Below the pieces are notes generated by a model. It was given only the letters and a program-made list of their open reading frames with translations. It was not told where the DNA came from and did not search any database. A program made the translations under genes and the position numbers. A DNA stretch of 64,000 bases from Burkholderiaceae bacterium (GTDB taxonomy: Bacteria > Pseudomonadota > Gammaproteobacteria > Burkholderiales > Burkholderiaceae_C), in contig JAHCKM010000001.1 of assembly GCA_026125795.1 (NCBI GenBank), positions 806,001 through 870,000 on the forward strand. The letters are read 5' to 3'. Shown piece after piece: positions 25,350 to 34,663 of the stretch. Within the stretch, counting starts at the first letter, position 1. Each line of letters begins with the position of its first letter.

Positions 25350-26543
25350 TCAACGAAGCGCGTCACGCCGGTTGCGGTGCCCGCCCCGCAGCAGCGCCAA
25401 CCCGCAGGCCAGCGCCGGCACGCCGATCGCGATGAACGCGGTGTCGTAGGCGATGCCCGACTGGATGATCAGGCTGAAGACCGCCGGCCCGGCAAGCACG
25501 CCGGCAAAGGTGACGAACAGCGCCGCCCCGGTCGCGTCGCCGACGGTGCCCGGCGCGGCGCTGCGCGCCACCTCGGCGAGGTAGACGCCGTTCCAGCCGA
25601 TCGCGCTTGCGCCGAACAACGCATACAGCGCCAGCAGCCCGACGGTGGACCACCCGTGCGCGAAGGCGCTCGCCAGCGCGCATGCGCCCATCGTGCAGCC
25701 CATCGCGCCCATCACCGAGCGTGCGCTGCCGCGGTCGGCCAGCGTGCCGGCGAGCAGCCGGCCGGCGACGCCGGCGGCCTGCGTCACCGCAAGCATGAAG
25801 CCCGCCTGCACGAGGTCGTAGCCGAGATCGCCGGTCAGATAGGCGACGAGGTAGGTCCCCAGGCACAGCTGCAGTGCCGCAAAACAGAACGAGGCCGCCG
25901 CCAGCTGCCAGTTGGCGCGCACCAGAGGGGCCGGCGCGGCGAGGTTGCCCAGACCCAAGGGCGTGTCGGGAAGCCGGTCGCCGTCGCAGCGCTCGCGCAG
26001 CGGCTGCAGCAGCGCGGCCAGCGCGATGCAGATGCCCGAGACGCCGAGCAGCGCGCCGGGCCAGCCGACTGCCAGCGCCAGCGACGGCAGCATCGCACCG
26101 GCGAGCACGGCGCCCAGCGGCACGCCGGTCTGCTTGATCGAAAAGATAGTTGCACGCCGGTGCGCCGGCGACACGCGATCGAGCAGGTGCGAACTCGCCG
26201 GGTTGAGCGGGCCGTAGCCCAGGCCGAGCAGCAACGCACCGAAAACGGCGCCCGAGCGCTGGCCGCTGGCCACGAGCGCCAGCCCGGCGCATGCGGCGAG
26301 CAGGCACAGCTGGCTGAGACGCACTGCGCCCCAGCGGCGCACCAGTGCGCCGGCCGCCAGCCCGCAAGCCATGCCGCTGCCGTAGACGAGCGCGACGAAC
26401 AGGCCCACCCACGCGACCGGCATGCCGATGTCGGACGCCGCCGCGGGCGCCAGCACCGGCAGCGCGACGGTGGCGGCCGACATCACCGTCTGCGACGCCA
26501 GCATCGCTGCCACCGGCAGCGCGACACCGGGCGAGCCTCTCAC
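25350..26543 (-). CDS. MFS transporter
   Basis: A 397-residue major facilitator with about 12 hydrophobic segments. The first-half motif is GYGPLNPASSHLLDRVSP with ATIFSIKQTGVPLGAV, and the second-half loop is RLLAGTLADRGSARSV. The same 'FS.KQ.GVPLG' words occur in the MFS carrier at 57575, so the two are related. The GTG start at 26543 follows GGGGA; the first ATG (MLASQTVMS) would cut into the first helix. It is the last gene after the long catabolic operon, 40 bases after the crotonase. Probably an acid importer; direction not certain. Confidence 0.85.
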   Translation of the reverse strand: MRGSPGVALPVAAMLASQTVMSAATVALPVLAPAAASDIGMPVAWVGLFVALVYGSGMACGLAAGALVRRWGAVRLSQLCLLAACAGLALVASGQRSGAVFGALLLGLGYGPLNPASSHLLDRVSPAHRRATIFSIKQTGVPLGAVLAGAMLPSLALAVGWPGALLGVSGICIALAALLQPLRERCDGDRLPDTPLGLGNLAAPAPLVRANWQLAAASFCFAALQLCLGTYLVAYLTGDLGYDLVQAGFMLAVTQAAGVAGRLLAGTLADRGSARSVMGAMGCTMGACALASAFAHGWSTVGLLALYALFGASAIGWNGVYLAEVARSAAPGTVGDATGAALFVTFAGVLAGPAVFSLIIQSGIAYDTAFIAIGVPALACGLALLRGGHRNRRDALR

Positions 26544-26583
26544 GCCGGATTCCCCGGTACGGGCTGGCGCACGCTTGCCTTCC

Positions 26584-27372
26584 TCAGCGCTTGCCCTTGA
26601 AGCCCGGCCTGCGCTTCTCCTTGCGTGCGAGCATGGCCTCCGCGTGGTCGTCCGAGTGGATCAGCATGGCCTGCGCGTAGAGGTTGAACTCCCATTCGGC
26701 GTTGAGGTTCGATTCCATGCCGCGGCGCAGGCCTTCCTTGATCGCGGCCAGCGCGAGCGGCGCTCCGGCGGCCAGCTCGCTCGCCAGCTCCGTGGCGGCC
26801 TCGTCGAGCTGGGCATCTGGCACGCAGCGGTGAACCAGTCCGATGCGTTCGGCCTCCGCGCCGCGCACCGTGGTGCCGCGCATCAACATGTCGGTCGCCC
26901 GGCCGAGGCCGATGAGCCGTGGCAGCAGGAACATGCCGCCCAGCGGCGCCATCAGTCCGATGTTCACCCAGGTTTCGCAGAAGGCCGCGGACTCGCCGGC
27001 AACGCGGAAGTCGCAGGCGATCGCGTACTCGCAGCCGGCGCCGATCGCAGGGCCCGCGACGGCGGCGACCGTCGGCTTGCGGCACAGCTTGATCGCCTTC
27101 GCGGTGCCGGCGAAGTAGGTGTACACGGAGTTGCGGATCTCGAACGGCTTCTGCTGCGTGATGCCGGCCAGGAACTTCAGGTCTCCCCCGGACGTGAACG
27201 ATCCGCCGGCGCCGCTGAACAGCAGCACGCGCACGTCGTCGTCGCGCTCGAATTCCGCGATCGCGCGCATCGTTTCGTCGAGCATCGGCGGCGTGAGCGC
27301 ATTCTTCGCTTCCGGACGGTTGAAGACGATGCGGCCGATGTGGCCGCGCTTCTCGACGATGACTTCCTGCAT
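26584..27372 (-). CDS. Enoyl-CoA hydratase/isomerase family protein
   Basis: A 262-residue crotonase. The oxyanion-hole segments are FTSGGDLKFLAG and GPAIGAGCEYAIACD. The first catalytic glutamate position (GCE) is filled. At the second, the aligned residue in FCETWVNIGLMAPLGG is Trp, so classical syn-hydration is doubtful. AGAGGAG lies five bases before the ATG at 27372. It is 142 bases after the CaiB gene, the largest gap in this block, so a separate promoter is possible. Confidence 0.88.
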   Translation of the reverse strand: MQEVIVEKRGHIGRIVFNRPEAKNALTPPMLDETMRAIAEFERDDDVRVLLFSGAGGSFTSGGDLKFLAGITQQKPFEIRNSVYTYFAGTAKAIKLCRKPTVAAVAGPAIGAGCEYAIACDFRVAGESAAFCETWVNIGLMAPLGGMFLLPRLIGLGRATDMLMRGTTVRGAEAERIGLVHRCVPDAQLDEAATELASELAAGAPLALAAIKEGLRRGMESNLNAEWEFNLYAQAMLIHSDDHAEAMLARKEKRRPGFKGKR

Positions 27373-27514
27373 GAGTGCTCCTCTGGTGGGGTGGAAAGGC
27401 GCGCCGATATGCCGCCGCGCCGCTGCGATGATGGCGAATGCGATGCCGCAAGACGCGCTGACCTGCACGGCGCCGCCCGGTCCCGACAGCGGAACCGCCG
27501 GTGGACATGCTGCG

Positions 27515-28741
27515 CTAACAAGCCGTCTGTCCTTCGCCGAACACCACCCGGCCGGCGACGAGCGCATCGATCTCCCCCTCGGTGAAGCCGGCTTCGCGCA
27601 GCACCGCGCGGCTGTGTTCGCCGAAGCGCGCTGGCCGCTGGTGCAGCGCCGGCGGCGTGCGGCTCATCCGGATCGGCGAGCCGACGGTCTTGAAGCCGAT
27701 CGACGGATCCTCGACCACCAGGCGTCGCGCCGCAACCTGCTCGTGGCGCAAGGCCTCGCCCATGGACAGCACGGCCCCTGCCGGCACGCCGGCACGCAGC
27801 AGCGTCAGCGCGATCTCGTTCTTGCCGCGCGCGGCGCACAGCGCGCTCACCTCGGCGTCGATCGCGTCGTGATGGCAAAAGCGCTCCTGCACGTTCCGAA
27901 AGCGCGGATCGTCGGCGAGCTCCGGGCGCCCGAGCACCTCGCACAGCACGCGGAACTGCTTGTCGTTCGCGCAGGCCAGCAGCACATGGCCGTCTCGGCA
28001 GCGGTACACGTTGTAGGGCGCACCGCTGGGGTGGCGGTTGCCGATGCGCGCCGGTTCGCGGCCCGACATGAACCAGTCGGCGGTGAACGGGTGCGTGAGC
28101 GTGAACGCCGCGTCGAACAGCGCGACCTCGATCTCCTGGCCGCGGCCGGAGGCATGCCGCTCATGCAGTGCCATGAGGATCGCCGACGCGGTGTACAGGC
28201 CGGCCAGCAGGTCCACGATGGACGCGCCCGCGCGCATCGGTGCGCCGTCCGGCTCGCCCTGCCAGCTCATCAGCCCGCACATCGCCTGCGCCGTCGGGTC
28301 CATGCCGATCAGGCCGCCGAGCGGCCCCTCTTCGCCGAAGCCGCTGATGTGCGCGACGATGAGGCGCGGGAAGCGCGGCGCGAGCACCGTCTCGTAGTCG
28401 AGGCCGAAGCCGCGCAGGGTGCCGGGCTTGAAGTTCTCGATCAGCACGTCGGCATCGGCAAGCAGGCGCATCAGCACGTCGACTCCCTCCGGGCGCGACA
28501 GATCGAGCGCGATCGCGCGCTTGTTGCGGTTGACGCTGAAATAGTGCGAGGAGAAGCCGTGTTCGTTCGTCGACGGGCCCATCTTGCGGCTGACCTCGCC
28601 TCCCGGCGGTTCGACCTTCACGACCTCGGCGCCGTGGTCGCCGAACATCTGCGTGGCCATCGGACCGGCCAGCACATGGCTGAGATCGATCACGCGCAGG
28701 CCGGACAGAGCGCCCGGATGGAGAGGATGGGAGGGTGTCAT
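27515..28741 (-). CDS. CaiB/BaiF family CoA-transferase
   Basis: A 408-residue class III CoA-transferase. It begins MTPSHPLHPGALSGLRVIDL, has NRNKRAIALDLSRPEGVDVL and the catalytic aspartate D177 in ASIVDLLAGLYT. The ATG overlaps the stop of the EamA transporter gene (ATGA). A second CaiB gene lies just beyond that transporter. Having two transferases around one exporter suggests two acids, or a substrate and a product, are thioesterified in this pathway. Confidence 0.92.
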   Translation of the reverse strand: MTPSHPLHPGALSGLRVIDLSHVLAGPMATQMFGDHGAEVVKVEPPGGEVSRKMGPSTNEHGFSSHYFSVNRNKRAIALDLSRPEGVDVLMRLLADADVLIENFKPGTLRGFGLDYETVLAPRFPRLIVAHISGFGEEGPLGGLIGMDPTAQAMCGLMSWQGEPDGAPMRAGASIVDLLAGLYTASAILMALHERHASGRGQEIEVALFDAAFTLTHPFTADWFMSGREPARIGNRHPSGAPYNVYRCRDGHVLLACANDKQFRVLCEVLGRPELADDPRFRNVQERFCHHDAIDAEVSALCAARGKNEIALTLLRAGVPAGAVLSMGEALRHEQVAARRLVVEDPSIGFKTVGSPIRMSRTPPALHQRPARFGEHSRAVLREAGFTEGEIDALVAGRVVFGEGQTAC

Positions 28742-29643
28742 GGGGTCTGCCTGCCTTTTGCCGCGCCTGCTCTCGCCTCGTGGAGGGTGATGTAGGCGGC
28801 GCTCATGAAAATGACCGTGCCGCCGATCCAGCTCCAGATGTCCGGCACCTCGCCGAACACGAGGAAGCCCACGAGCGAGGCCCACATCAGGCGCGTGAAG
28901 TCGAGCGGCATCAGCGCAGTGGCCTCCGCGTACTGGAACGCCTTCGTGTAGGCGAACTGCCCCACCGTGGCAATGAGAGCCGTGAACACCAGCACCGGGA
29001 TCATTTGCAAGCTGGGCCACTTCCACACCCACACCGCGAGCAAGAAAGTGAGCGGCGTGACGATGACCGACATGTAGGCGACCTGCGTGGTGCTCGACTC
29101 GGTGGTCGACATCAGCTTGATGACGATGATCGACACCGCCCAGGCCAGCGCGCCGCAGACGGCGAGCACCGGCCCGGCCGACAGCGGGACGAGGCCCGGT
29201 CGCACGATGAGCAGCATGCCGGCGACGCCGGCGGCCACCGCCAGCCAGCGGGTCGGCGTGGAACGCTCGCGCAGCAGCACGATGGCGGCGGCCGAAGCGA
29301 ACACCGGCGAGATGAAGCTCAGCGCCGTCACCGTGGCGATCGGCGTCATCGTGAGCGCCGAGAAGATCCCGAGCATCGAGATCATCAGCATCACGCAGCG
29401 GATCAGGTGCAGGTGCAGCCGCTCGGTCGTCAGCACCGCGCCGCGCGAGCGCAGCAGCGCGGGCAGCATGAAGAACAGCGCGAAGAAGTAGCGGAAGAAG
29501 GTGATCTCGAAGACGTGCAGCTCGCGCGACGCGTAGCGCACCGAGGCATGCAGCAGCGTGAACGAGGCCGCCGCGACGAGGCCGAGCGCCATGCCCTTGG
29601 CGCGGCGCGCCGGAAGCTCGGACAGCGCGCGGAGCGATGCCAT
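28738..29643 (-). CDS. EamA (DMT superfamily) transporter
   Basis: A 301-residue membrane protein with ten hydrophobic segments in two EamA repeats: LVAAASFTLLHASVRYAS to MLLIVRPGLVPLS, then VLAVCGALAWAVSIIVIK to IWSWIGGTVIFMSAAYITL. DMT carriers commonly export metabolites. The start ATG is inside TGATG, overlapping the stop of the upstream CaiB gene, and its own stop overlaps the next CaiB start. It is therefore embedded in the catabolic operon and could export an overflow intermediate. Substrate unknown. Confidence 0.88.
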   Translation of the reverse strand: MASLRALSELPARRAKGMALGLVAAASFTLLHASVRYASRELHVFEITFFRYFFALFFMLPALLRSRGAVLTTERLHLHLIRCVMLMISMLGIFSALTMTPIATVTALSFISPVFASAAAIVLLRERSTPTRWLAVAAGVAGMLLIVRPGLVPLSAGPVLAVCGALAWAVSIIVIKLMSTTESSTTQVAYMSVIVTPLTFLLAVWVWKWPSLQMIPVLVFTALIATVGQFAYTKAFQYAEATALMPLDFTRLMWASLVGFLVFGEVPDIWSWIGGTVIFMSAAYITLHEARAGAAKGRQTP

Positions 29644-30833
29644 CAGCCGATCGCCTTGCTCACCCTGAGCGCGCCGATCTCGGCGTCCGAGTAACCCGCC
29701 CAGTGCAGCACCTCCTCGGTGTGCGCGCCGAGCAGCGGTGGAGCGTGGCGCAGGCTGGCCTTCTCGCCGTCGATGGCCACCGGCACGTCGACGACGCGGA
29801 GGTCGGGCACGTGCGCGGCGGGCAGCGGCCTGATCATGCGCATCGCCGCCACCTGCGCGTCGTCGTGCACCTCGACCACGGTGTTGATCGGCGAGCATGG
29901 CGCGCCGGCGCCGCGCAAGCGGTCGACGCATTCGGCGGTGGCGTACGTCGCGGTGCGCGCCTCGAGCAGCGCGTGCAGCGCCGGGCGGTTGGCGACGCGC
30001 AGCGCATTGCTCGCAAAGCGCTCGTCCGCCGCCAGCCCGGGCACGCCGAGCGCGGCGCAGACCGCCGCGAAGAGCTTGTCGTTGGCGGCGGTGATCAGCA
30101 CCGCGCCGTCGAGCGTGGCGAACGATTCGTACGGCGCGGTCATCGGCGTCACGTCGCCCAGGCGCTGGCCGACGAAGCCTGCGCCCATGTAGTGCGTGAG
30201 GAACAGCGACATCCAGGTGACGCCGGTCTCCATCAGGCTCGTCGACACGCGCCCCCCGCGCCCGGTCTGCTGGCGGCGGTACAGCGCGGCCAGCGTGCCG
30301 ATGAAGGCCCACAGCGCGGTGCCCATGTCGACCACCGACACGCCCACGCGCGCCGGCGGGCGGTCGGCATGGCCGGTGACGCTCATGATGCCGGTGAACG
30401 CCTGGATCAGGGGGTCGTAGCCGGGTTCGCGCGCCAGCGGTCCGCTCTCGCCGAAGGCGCTGATCGCGCAGTACACCAGCCGCGGATTGGTGGCCGCCAG
30501 ATCGTCGTAGCCCAGACCGCGCGCCTCGAGGCTGCCCGGGCGCACGGCGTGCACCAGCACGTCGGCCCGGTCGGCCAGCCGTCGCACGACGTCGCGGCCC
30601 GCGGGCACGCCGATGTCGATGCCGACGCTGCGCTTGTTGCGGTTCACCGCCAGGAAGGCGGTGCCGATGCCGTGGCTTGCCGGCGGCACCCAGCGCCGCG
30701 CGTCGTCGCCGCCGGCCGGACGCTCGACCTTGATCACGTCGGCGCCGAAGTCGCCCAGCAGCTGCGTGCAGTAGGGACCGGCGATGTTCTGCGTCAGGTC
30801 CAGGACGGTGATGCCCTTCAGGATGTCGGCCAT
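29643..30833 (-). CDS. CaiB/BaiF family CoA-transferase
   Basis: A 396-residue class III CoA-transferase. MADILKGITVLDLTQNIAGP opens the protein, NRNKRSVGIDIGVPAGRDVV follows, and the catalytic aspartate is D169 (VSVVDMGTALWAF). GAGGAAC precedes the ATG. It lies 23 bases after a Bug receptor and overlaps the EamA gene, so uptake, activation and export are encoded consecutively. Confidence 0.92.
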   Translation of the reverse strand: MADILKGITVLDLTQNIAGPYCTQLLGDFGADVIKVERPAGGDDARRWVPPASHGIGTAFLAVNRNKRSVGIDIGVPAGRDVVRRLADRADVLVHAVRPGSLEARGLGYDDLAATNPRLVYCAISAFGESGPLAREPGYDPLIQAFTGIMSVTGHADRPPARVGVSVVDMGTALWAFIGTLAALYRRQQTGRGGRVSTSLMETGVTWMSLFLTHYMGAGFVGQRLGDVTPMTAPYESFATLDGAVLITAANDKLFAAVCAALGVPGLAADERFASNALRVANRPALHALLEARTATYATAECVDRLRGAGAPCSPINTVVEVHDDAQVAAMRMIRPLPAAHVPDLRVVDVPVAIDGEKASLRHAPPLLGAHTEEVLHWAGYSDAEIGALRVSKAIG

Positions 30834-30856
30834 GCCTCGAGTTCCTCGTTGATCCT

Positions 30857-31825
30857 TCACTCGGGCTGGATGCCCGCGTCCTTGACGAGGCGGGCCCACT
30901 TCGGAATCTCGGCGCGCACCAGCTCGCCGAGGTCGGCGCGCGAGCCCGCCAGCGGATCGACGCCGAGCTGCTGCAGGCGCTCGCGCATCGCCGGCAGCGC
31001 GAGGATGCGAACGATCTCGGCGTGCAGCCGGTCCAGCACCGGCTCGGGCGTGCCGGCGGGGGCGAACACCGCGAGCCAGCCGGTCAGCTCGTAGCCGGGA
31101 ACGCCGGCCTCGGCGACGGTGGGCACGTCGGGCAGCAGCGCCGAGCGCCGCGCGCTGCCGATGCCGAGCGCGCGCAACTTGCCGGCCCTGACCTGCGGCA
31201 GCGCGGTGACGGTGTCGGCGAACATCAGTTGAACGTGGCCGCCGAGCAGGTCGGTGATGCCTTGCGGGTTGCTCTTGTAGGGCACCGGCACGATGTCGAT
31301 GCCGGCCATCGAGCGCAGCATCTCGCCGTTCATGCGCGACAGGCTGCTGCCGTGGGCGAATTTCAGCTTGCCCGGCTGCGCCTTGGCCAGCGCGATCAGC
31401 TCGCGCACGCTCGCGGGCCCGAACGCCGGGCTGACGACGAGCAGGTTGGCGGCGATGGCCAGCGGCGCCACCGGGGCGAAGTCCTTCACCGGGTCGTAGG
31501 GCAGCTTGACGTACAGGCTGGGGTTGGCGGCCTGCGTCGTGTTGCTCGTGAAGAACAGCGTGTAGCCGTCGGCGGGCGCCTTGGCGGCGGCGGCCGCGGC
31601 GAGCATGCCGCTCGCCCCGGGGCGGTTCTCGACGACCGCCGGCTGCCCCCAAGCCTCGGCGAGCCGCGCGCCGATATCGCGCGCCAGCGTGTCGGTGGCG
31701 CTGCCTGCACTGAACGGCACGATGACCTTGACGGGTCGCGCCGGATAGCTTTCGGCGCGCGCGGCGCGCGGTGCGGCTGCTGCGACCAGCGCGGCGAGGC
31801 AGAGGGTTCGTCGATGTGGGTTCAT
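30857..31825 (-). CDS. Bug-type (TctC family) periplasmic solute receptor
   Basis: A 322-residue Bug receptor. Signal peptide MNPHRRTLCLAALVAAAAPR with a cut near ARA (residue 24). The mature start is YPARPVKVIVPFSAGSATDT, and the domain motif is VPYKSNPQGITDLLGGHVQL. The ATG at 31825 was chosen because it begins the signal peptide; no strong ribosome site is seen. It lies between the CoA-transferase-like pair and a CaiB gene. No membrane subunits are near. Confidence 0.9.
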   Translation of the reverse strand: MNPHRRTLCLAALVAAAAPRAARAESYPARPVKVIVPFSAGSATDTLARDIGARLAEAWGQPAVVENRPGASGMLAAAAAAKAPADGYTLFFTSNTTQAANPSLYVKLPYDPVKDFAPVAPLAIAANLLVVSPAFGPASVRELIALAKAQPGKLKFAHGSSLSRMNGEMLRSMAGIDIVPVPYKSNPQGITDLLGGHVQLMFADTVTALPQVRAGKLRALGIGSARRSALLPDVPTVAEAGVPGYELTGWLAVFAPAGTPEPVLDRLHAEIVRILALPAMRERLQQLGVDPLAGSRADLGELVRAEIPKWARLVKDAGIQPE

Positions 31826-31850
31826 GGCAGCGGGGGTGTCGGGGCAGGTT

Positions 31851-32696
31851 TCAGGGCAGTGGACACGCGGCTTCGAGTGCGTGGAGCCGCAGCAGCGCGT
31901 CACGGCGCGCCGGGCCCGTGACGAATTCGATGTCGCGCACGCGCCGCGGGTCGATGGCGGTGCGCAGGCGGTGCAGCAGCGCCGGGTCGGGCGGCGGCAC
32001 CGTCGGCGGCGCGTCGAGCGCGACGCCGGCGGGCGTGCGTTCGCGCAGCATTGCGGTCGAGACGCCGGGATGGCGGCTCAGTGCCCGCGCGCCGTCGCTC
32101 GTGAATTCGAACACCGCGAGGTCTGTGACGAGGATCACCCGGCCGGCGCCGCGCGCGTGCATCGCCAGCGGGTCGGCGACGACGAAATCCACCGCATCGA
32201 CGAAGCTGCGCCGGTCCTGCTGCGGCAGGTAGGCGAGGAAGGGCTGCGCGATCTCGGCGAGTTCGGCCAGGCCGGCGAGCCCGGCGAAACGCCGGTGCCC
32301 CCCCGAGCGGCCCGCGACGCGCAGCGTGTTGATGCGCCCGCGCGCGTCGATCTGCAGCGGGCGCACGAACTGGCGCACCCGCCCCGTGAGGCGCGGCATC
32401 ATCTGCCCGATCCACTCCGGCGCCTCGTACCGCCGCGTCGCACCGGCGAGCGCGGCGCGTTCGCTGCGGGCGAGAAACGCCTCGCGCACGCTGCGCGTCA
32501 GCGTCAGCGCGGCCGGGTCCTCGAGCGCGGGGCCGCGCGCGCCGGCGCGCGCCTGGGCGAGCAGCGCCGCCACCTGGTTCAGCGCCGAGGCCAGGCCGAG
32601 CTGAACCACCCCGGCATCGAGGAGCCACTCGCTCATCGCGAAGACCATGGACTCGGCGGTGTCCGCCGGCGCGCCGCCGTGCGCGGGGCTCGTCAT
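31851..32696 (-). CDS. CoA-transferase family I protein, beta subunit (GctB/IpdB-like)
   Basis: A 281-residue protein with the class I CoA-transferase beta fold. The strand RQFVRPLQIDARGRINTLRV corresponds to the glutaconate-CoA-transferase B/IpdB region with its 'Q.D..G..N' pattern, and IDPRRVRDIEFVTGPARR ends the protein. I do not find the SENG-type catalytic glutamate of true transferases. In IpdAB, which opens a steroid-derived ring as a hydrolase, this residue is also absent. The start overlaps the alpha-subunit stop (ATGA). Confidence 0.78.
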   Translation of the reverse strand: MTSPAHGGAPADTAESMVFAMSEWLLDAGVVQLGLASALNQVAALLAQARAGARGPALEDPAALTLTRSVREAFLARSERAALAGATRRYEAPEWIGQMMPRLTGRVRQFVRPLQIDARGRINTLRVAGRSGGHRRFAGLAGLAELAEIAQPFLAYLPQQDRRSFVDAVDFVVADPLAMHARGAGRVILVTDLAVFEFTSDGARALSRHPGVSTAMLRERTPAGVALDAPPTVPPPDPALLHRLRTAIDPRRVRDIEFVTGPARRDALLRLHALEAACPLP

Positions 32697-33472
32697 CGGG
32701 CGTCCTCCAGGCGTGCGCGCGCCCAGCCGGCGACGGCTTCGCGTTCCAGCGCGGCGTAGTCGAGCAGCGCGGGCCAGTCCGCCTCGTACAGCGGCAGGCA
32801 GGCACCCGGCGCGGCGCCGCGCGGCGCGTGCACGACGTGGCTGACGATCGGCTCGGTCAGCTCGGCCGCCGCGCCGCCGGCGCTGGCGTCATCGACGAGC
32901 TCCTCGCACAGCACCACGGTGTGCCGTGCGGCCAGAGCGAGCAGCCGGTCGGCGCCCTTTTGGCCTGGGGATACCGCGTTGCCGCGCGCGTCGGCGCGCC
33001 AGGCGTGCACGTAAACCACGTCGATGGGCAGCGGCGGGATCGCCAGCTGCTCGTCGCCGCTGTAGGGGCAGCGCACGCGCGCGAGGTCGGGCCGCAGCCG
33101 GACCAGCGCCTGCGCATGGCGCAGCGCCAGCGGCAGGAAGCTGGCGTGCTCGACCGCGGCATTCAGCCCCAGCATCAGCGAGGTCTCGGTTTCCTCCACC
33201 ACGCTGCACTCGCCCTTCAGGCCGGGGCCGAGGCCGAGCGCTTCCATGCCCAGGTAGAACGAGCGCACGCGCCGCGGCACGCCGGCGGCGAGCAGCAGGT
33301 CAGTCTCGACGCCGCCCGTCAGCACGACCAGTTCGTCGAAGCGCGCGCCGTGCGCGGCCCAGTGCAGCGCCACGGCGAGCGGCCGGCGGCTGAAGCTCCA
33401 GCCCCCGAGCGCGACGCGCGGCACGCCTTCGGCCAGGGCTGCTGCTTGCGCGAGCGAGACGACCTTGCTCAC
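32693..33472 (-). CDS. CoA-transferase family I protein, alpha subunit (GctA/IpdA-like)
   Basis: A 259-residue protein with the alpha-subunit pattern. VPRVALGGWSFSRRPLAVAL stands for the glycine-rich CoA loop, followed by LVVLTGGVETDLLLAAGVPR, CPYSGDEQLAIPPLPIDVVYVHAWRADA (the 'D....H...AD..GN' block continues as RGNAVSPG), and VVLCEELVDD. It pairs with the beta subunit by an ATGA overlap. The pair belongs to the glutaconate-CoA transferase/IpdAB group. Given its place beside a thiolase-like/DUF35 pair, ring-opening hydrolysis is worth considering over simple CoA transfer. Confidence 0.78.
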   Translation of the reverse strand: MSKVVSLAQAAALAEGVPRVALGGWSFSRRPLAVALHWAAHGARFDELVVLTGGVETDLLLAAGVPRRVRSFYLGMEALGLGPGLKGECSVVEETETSLMLGLNAAVEHASFLPLALRHAQALVRLRPDLARVRCPYSGDEQLAIPPLPIDVVYVHAWRADARGNAVSPGQKGADRLLALAARHTVVLCEELVDDASAGGAAAELTEPIVSHVVHAPRGAAPGACLPLYEADWPALLDYAALEREAVAGWARARLEDAR

Positions 33473-33482
33473 GGGACTTGAC

Positions 33483-34640
33483 CTACAGCCCGAGCCCGCG
33501 CGCGATGATGTCGCGCTGCACCTCCATCGCGCCGCCGCCGATCTCGAACAGCTTGGCGTCCTGGAAGTGCATCGGCAGGCCGGAGTCCACCGTGTAGCCG
33601 TAGCCGCCCAGCAGGTGCAGGCCGGTGTAGGCGCAGTGCATGTAGCACTCGGCGCCGGCGACCTTGGCGAACGAGGCCTCGTTGTGGCAGGCGCCAGTCT
33701 TCTCGAGCACGCTGCCGCCGCGGTAGACGAGCAGGCGCGCCGCCTCCACGCGCAACTGCATGTCGACGATCTTGTGCCGCACCGATTGCAGCTTGGACAG
33801 CGGCTTGCCGAACTGCACGCGCTGCTTCACGTAGGCGCTGACCTCGTCGATGATCGCCTGCGAGGCGCCGACGCCGATCGCGCCGTGGTACAGGCGTTCG
33901 TTGTCGAGCCCGCCGAGCACGCACTGCCAGCCCTTGTTCACCTCGCCGATCACCGCGTCGGGCGGCAGCACCAGGTCCTTGAAGTGGGCCGAGAAGGTCG
34001 GCACCGGGCCCAGGCCCATGGTTTCGATGCGCGTCAGCTCGATGGCCGGATGACGGCCCGGGTCGGGAATCAGGAAGGTAGTGATCCCCTCCTGCTTCAC
34101 CGCCTGCGGGTCGGTGCGCGCGGCGAGGATCAGGAAGCCGGCCGACCTGACCTGCGAGCAGTAGAGCTTCTCGCCGTTGATCACCCAGTGGCCGTCGGCG
34201 CGGCGGACCGCCGTGGTGCGCAGGGAAGCTGCGTCGCTGCCCGAGCCGGGTTCGGTCAGGCCGAGCGCCATGAACACCTCGCCGCGCATCACGCGCGGCA
34301 GCACGAGGTCTCGCTGCGCCTGCGTGCCGAAGCGCGCGACCAGCGGTGCGAGGATCACCGCCGCGCGGCCCCACGCCGTCGTGATCGCTGCCGACGCGCG
34401 CGCGAACTGCTCGACGAAAGCGAGCATGCCCATCGGGTCAGGCTTCTCGAGGCCGCTGTAGGCTTCGGGCAGCAGGAAGCCGTAGTAGCCGAGTTCGCCG
34501 AGCTTCATGAACAGCTCCTGCGGCGGCTCGACCTTGTCGCGCACCCATTGCAGCACCTTCTGGCGCGGCATCTCCTTGTCCACGAAGCGCTTCGTCGTCT
34601 CGGCGATCGCGCGTTGTTCGGGGCTCAACTCGAAATCCAT
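33483..34640 (-). CDS. Acyl-CoA dehydrogenase (isovaleryl/long-chain type base)
   Basis: A 385-residue acyl-CoA dehydrogenase. The flavin motif is LGLTEPGSGSDAASLRTTAV. The late motif is IGGGAMEVQRDIIARGLGL, with Gly at the MCAD base position. The glutamate in LDNERLYHGAIGVG occupies the isovaleryl/long-chain base position instead. GAGGA precedes the ATG at 34640. It lies 23 bases after the CoA ligase and 10 before the IpdA-like gene. Confidence 0.92.
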   Translation of the reverse strand: MDFELSPEQRAIAETTKRFVDKEMPRQKVLQWVRDKVEPPQELFMKLGELGYYGFLLPEAYSGLEKPDPMGMLAFVEQFARASAAITTAWGRAAVILAPLVARFGTQAQRDLVLPRVMRGEVFMALGLTEPGSGSDAASLRTTAVRRADGHWVINGEKLYCSQVRSAGFLILAARTDPQAVKQEGITTFLIPDPGRHPAIELTRIETMGLGPVPTFSAHFKDLVLPPDAVIGEVNKGWQCVLGGLDNERLYHGAIGVGASQAIIDEVSAYVKQRVQFGKPLSKLQSVRHKIVDMQLRVEAARLLVYRGGSVLEKTGACHNEASFAKVAGAECYMHCAYTGLHLLGGYGYTVDSGLPMHFQDAKLFEIGGGAMEVQRDIIARGLGL

Positions 34641-34663
34641 GGTGGTCCTCAGGGCAGGGGGTT

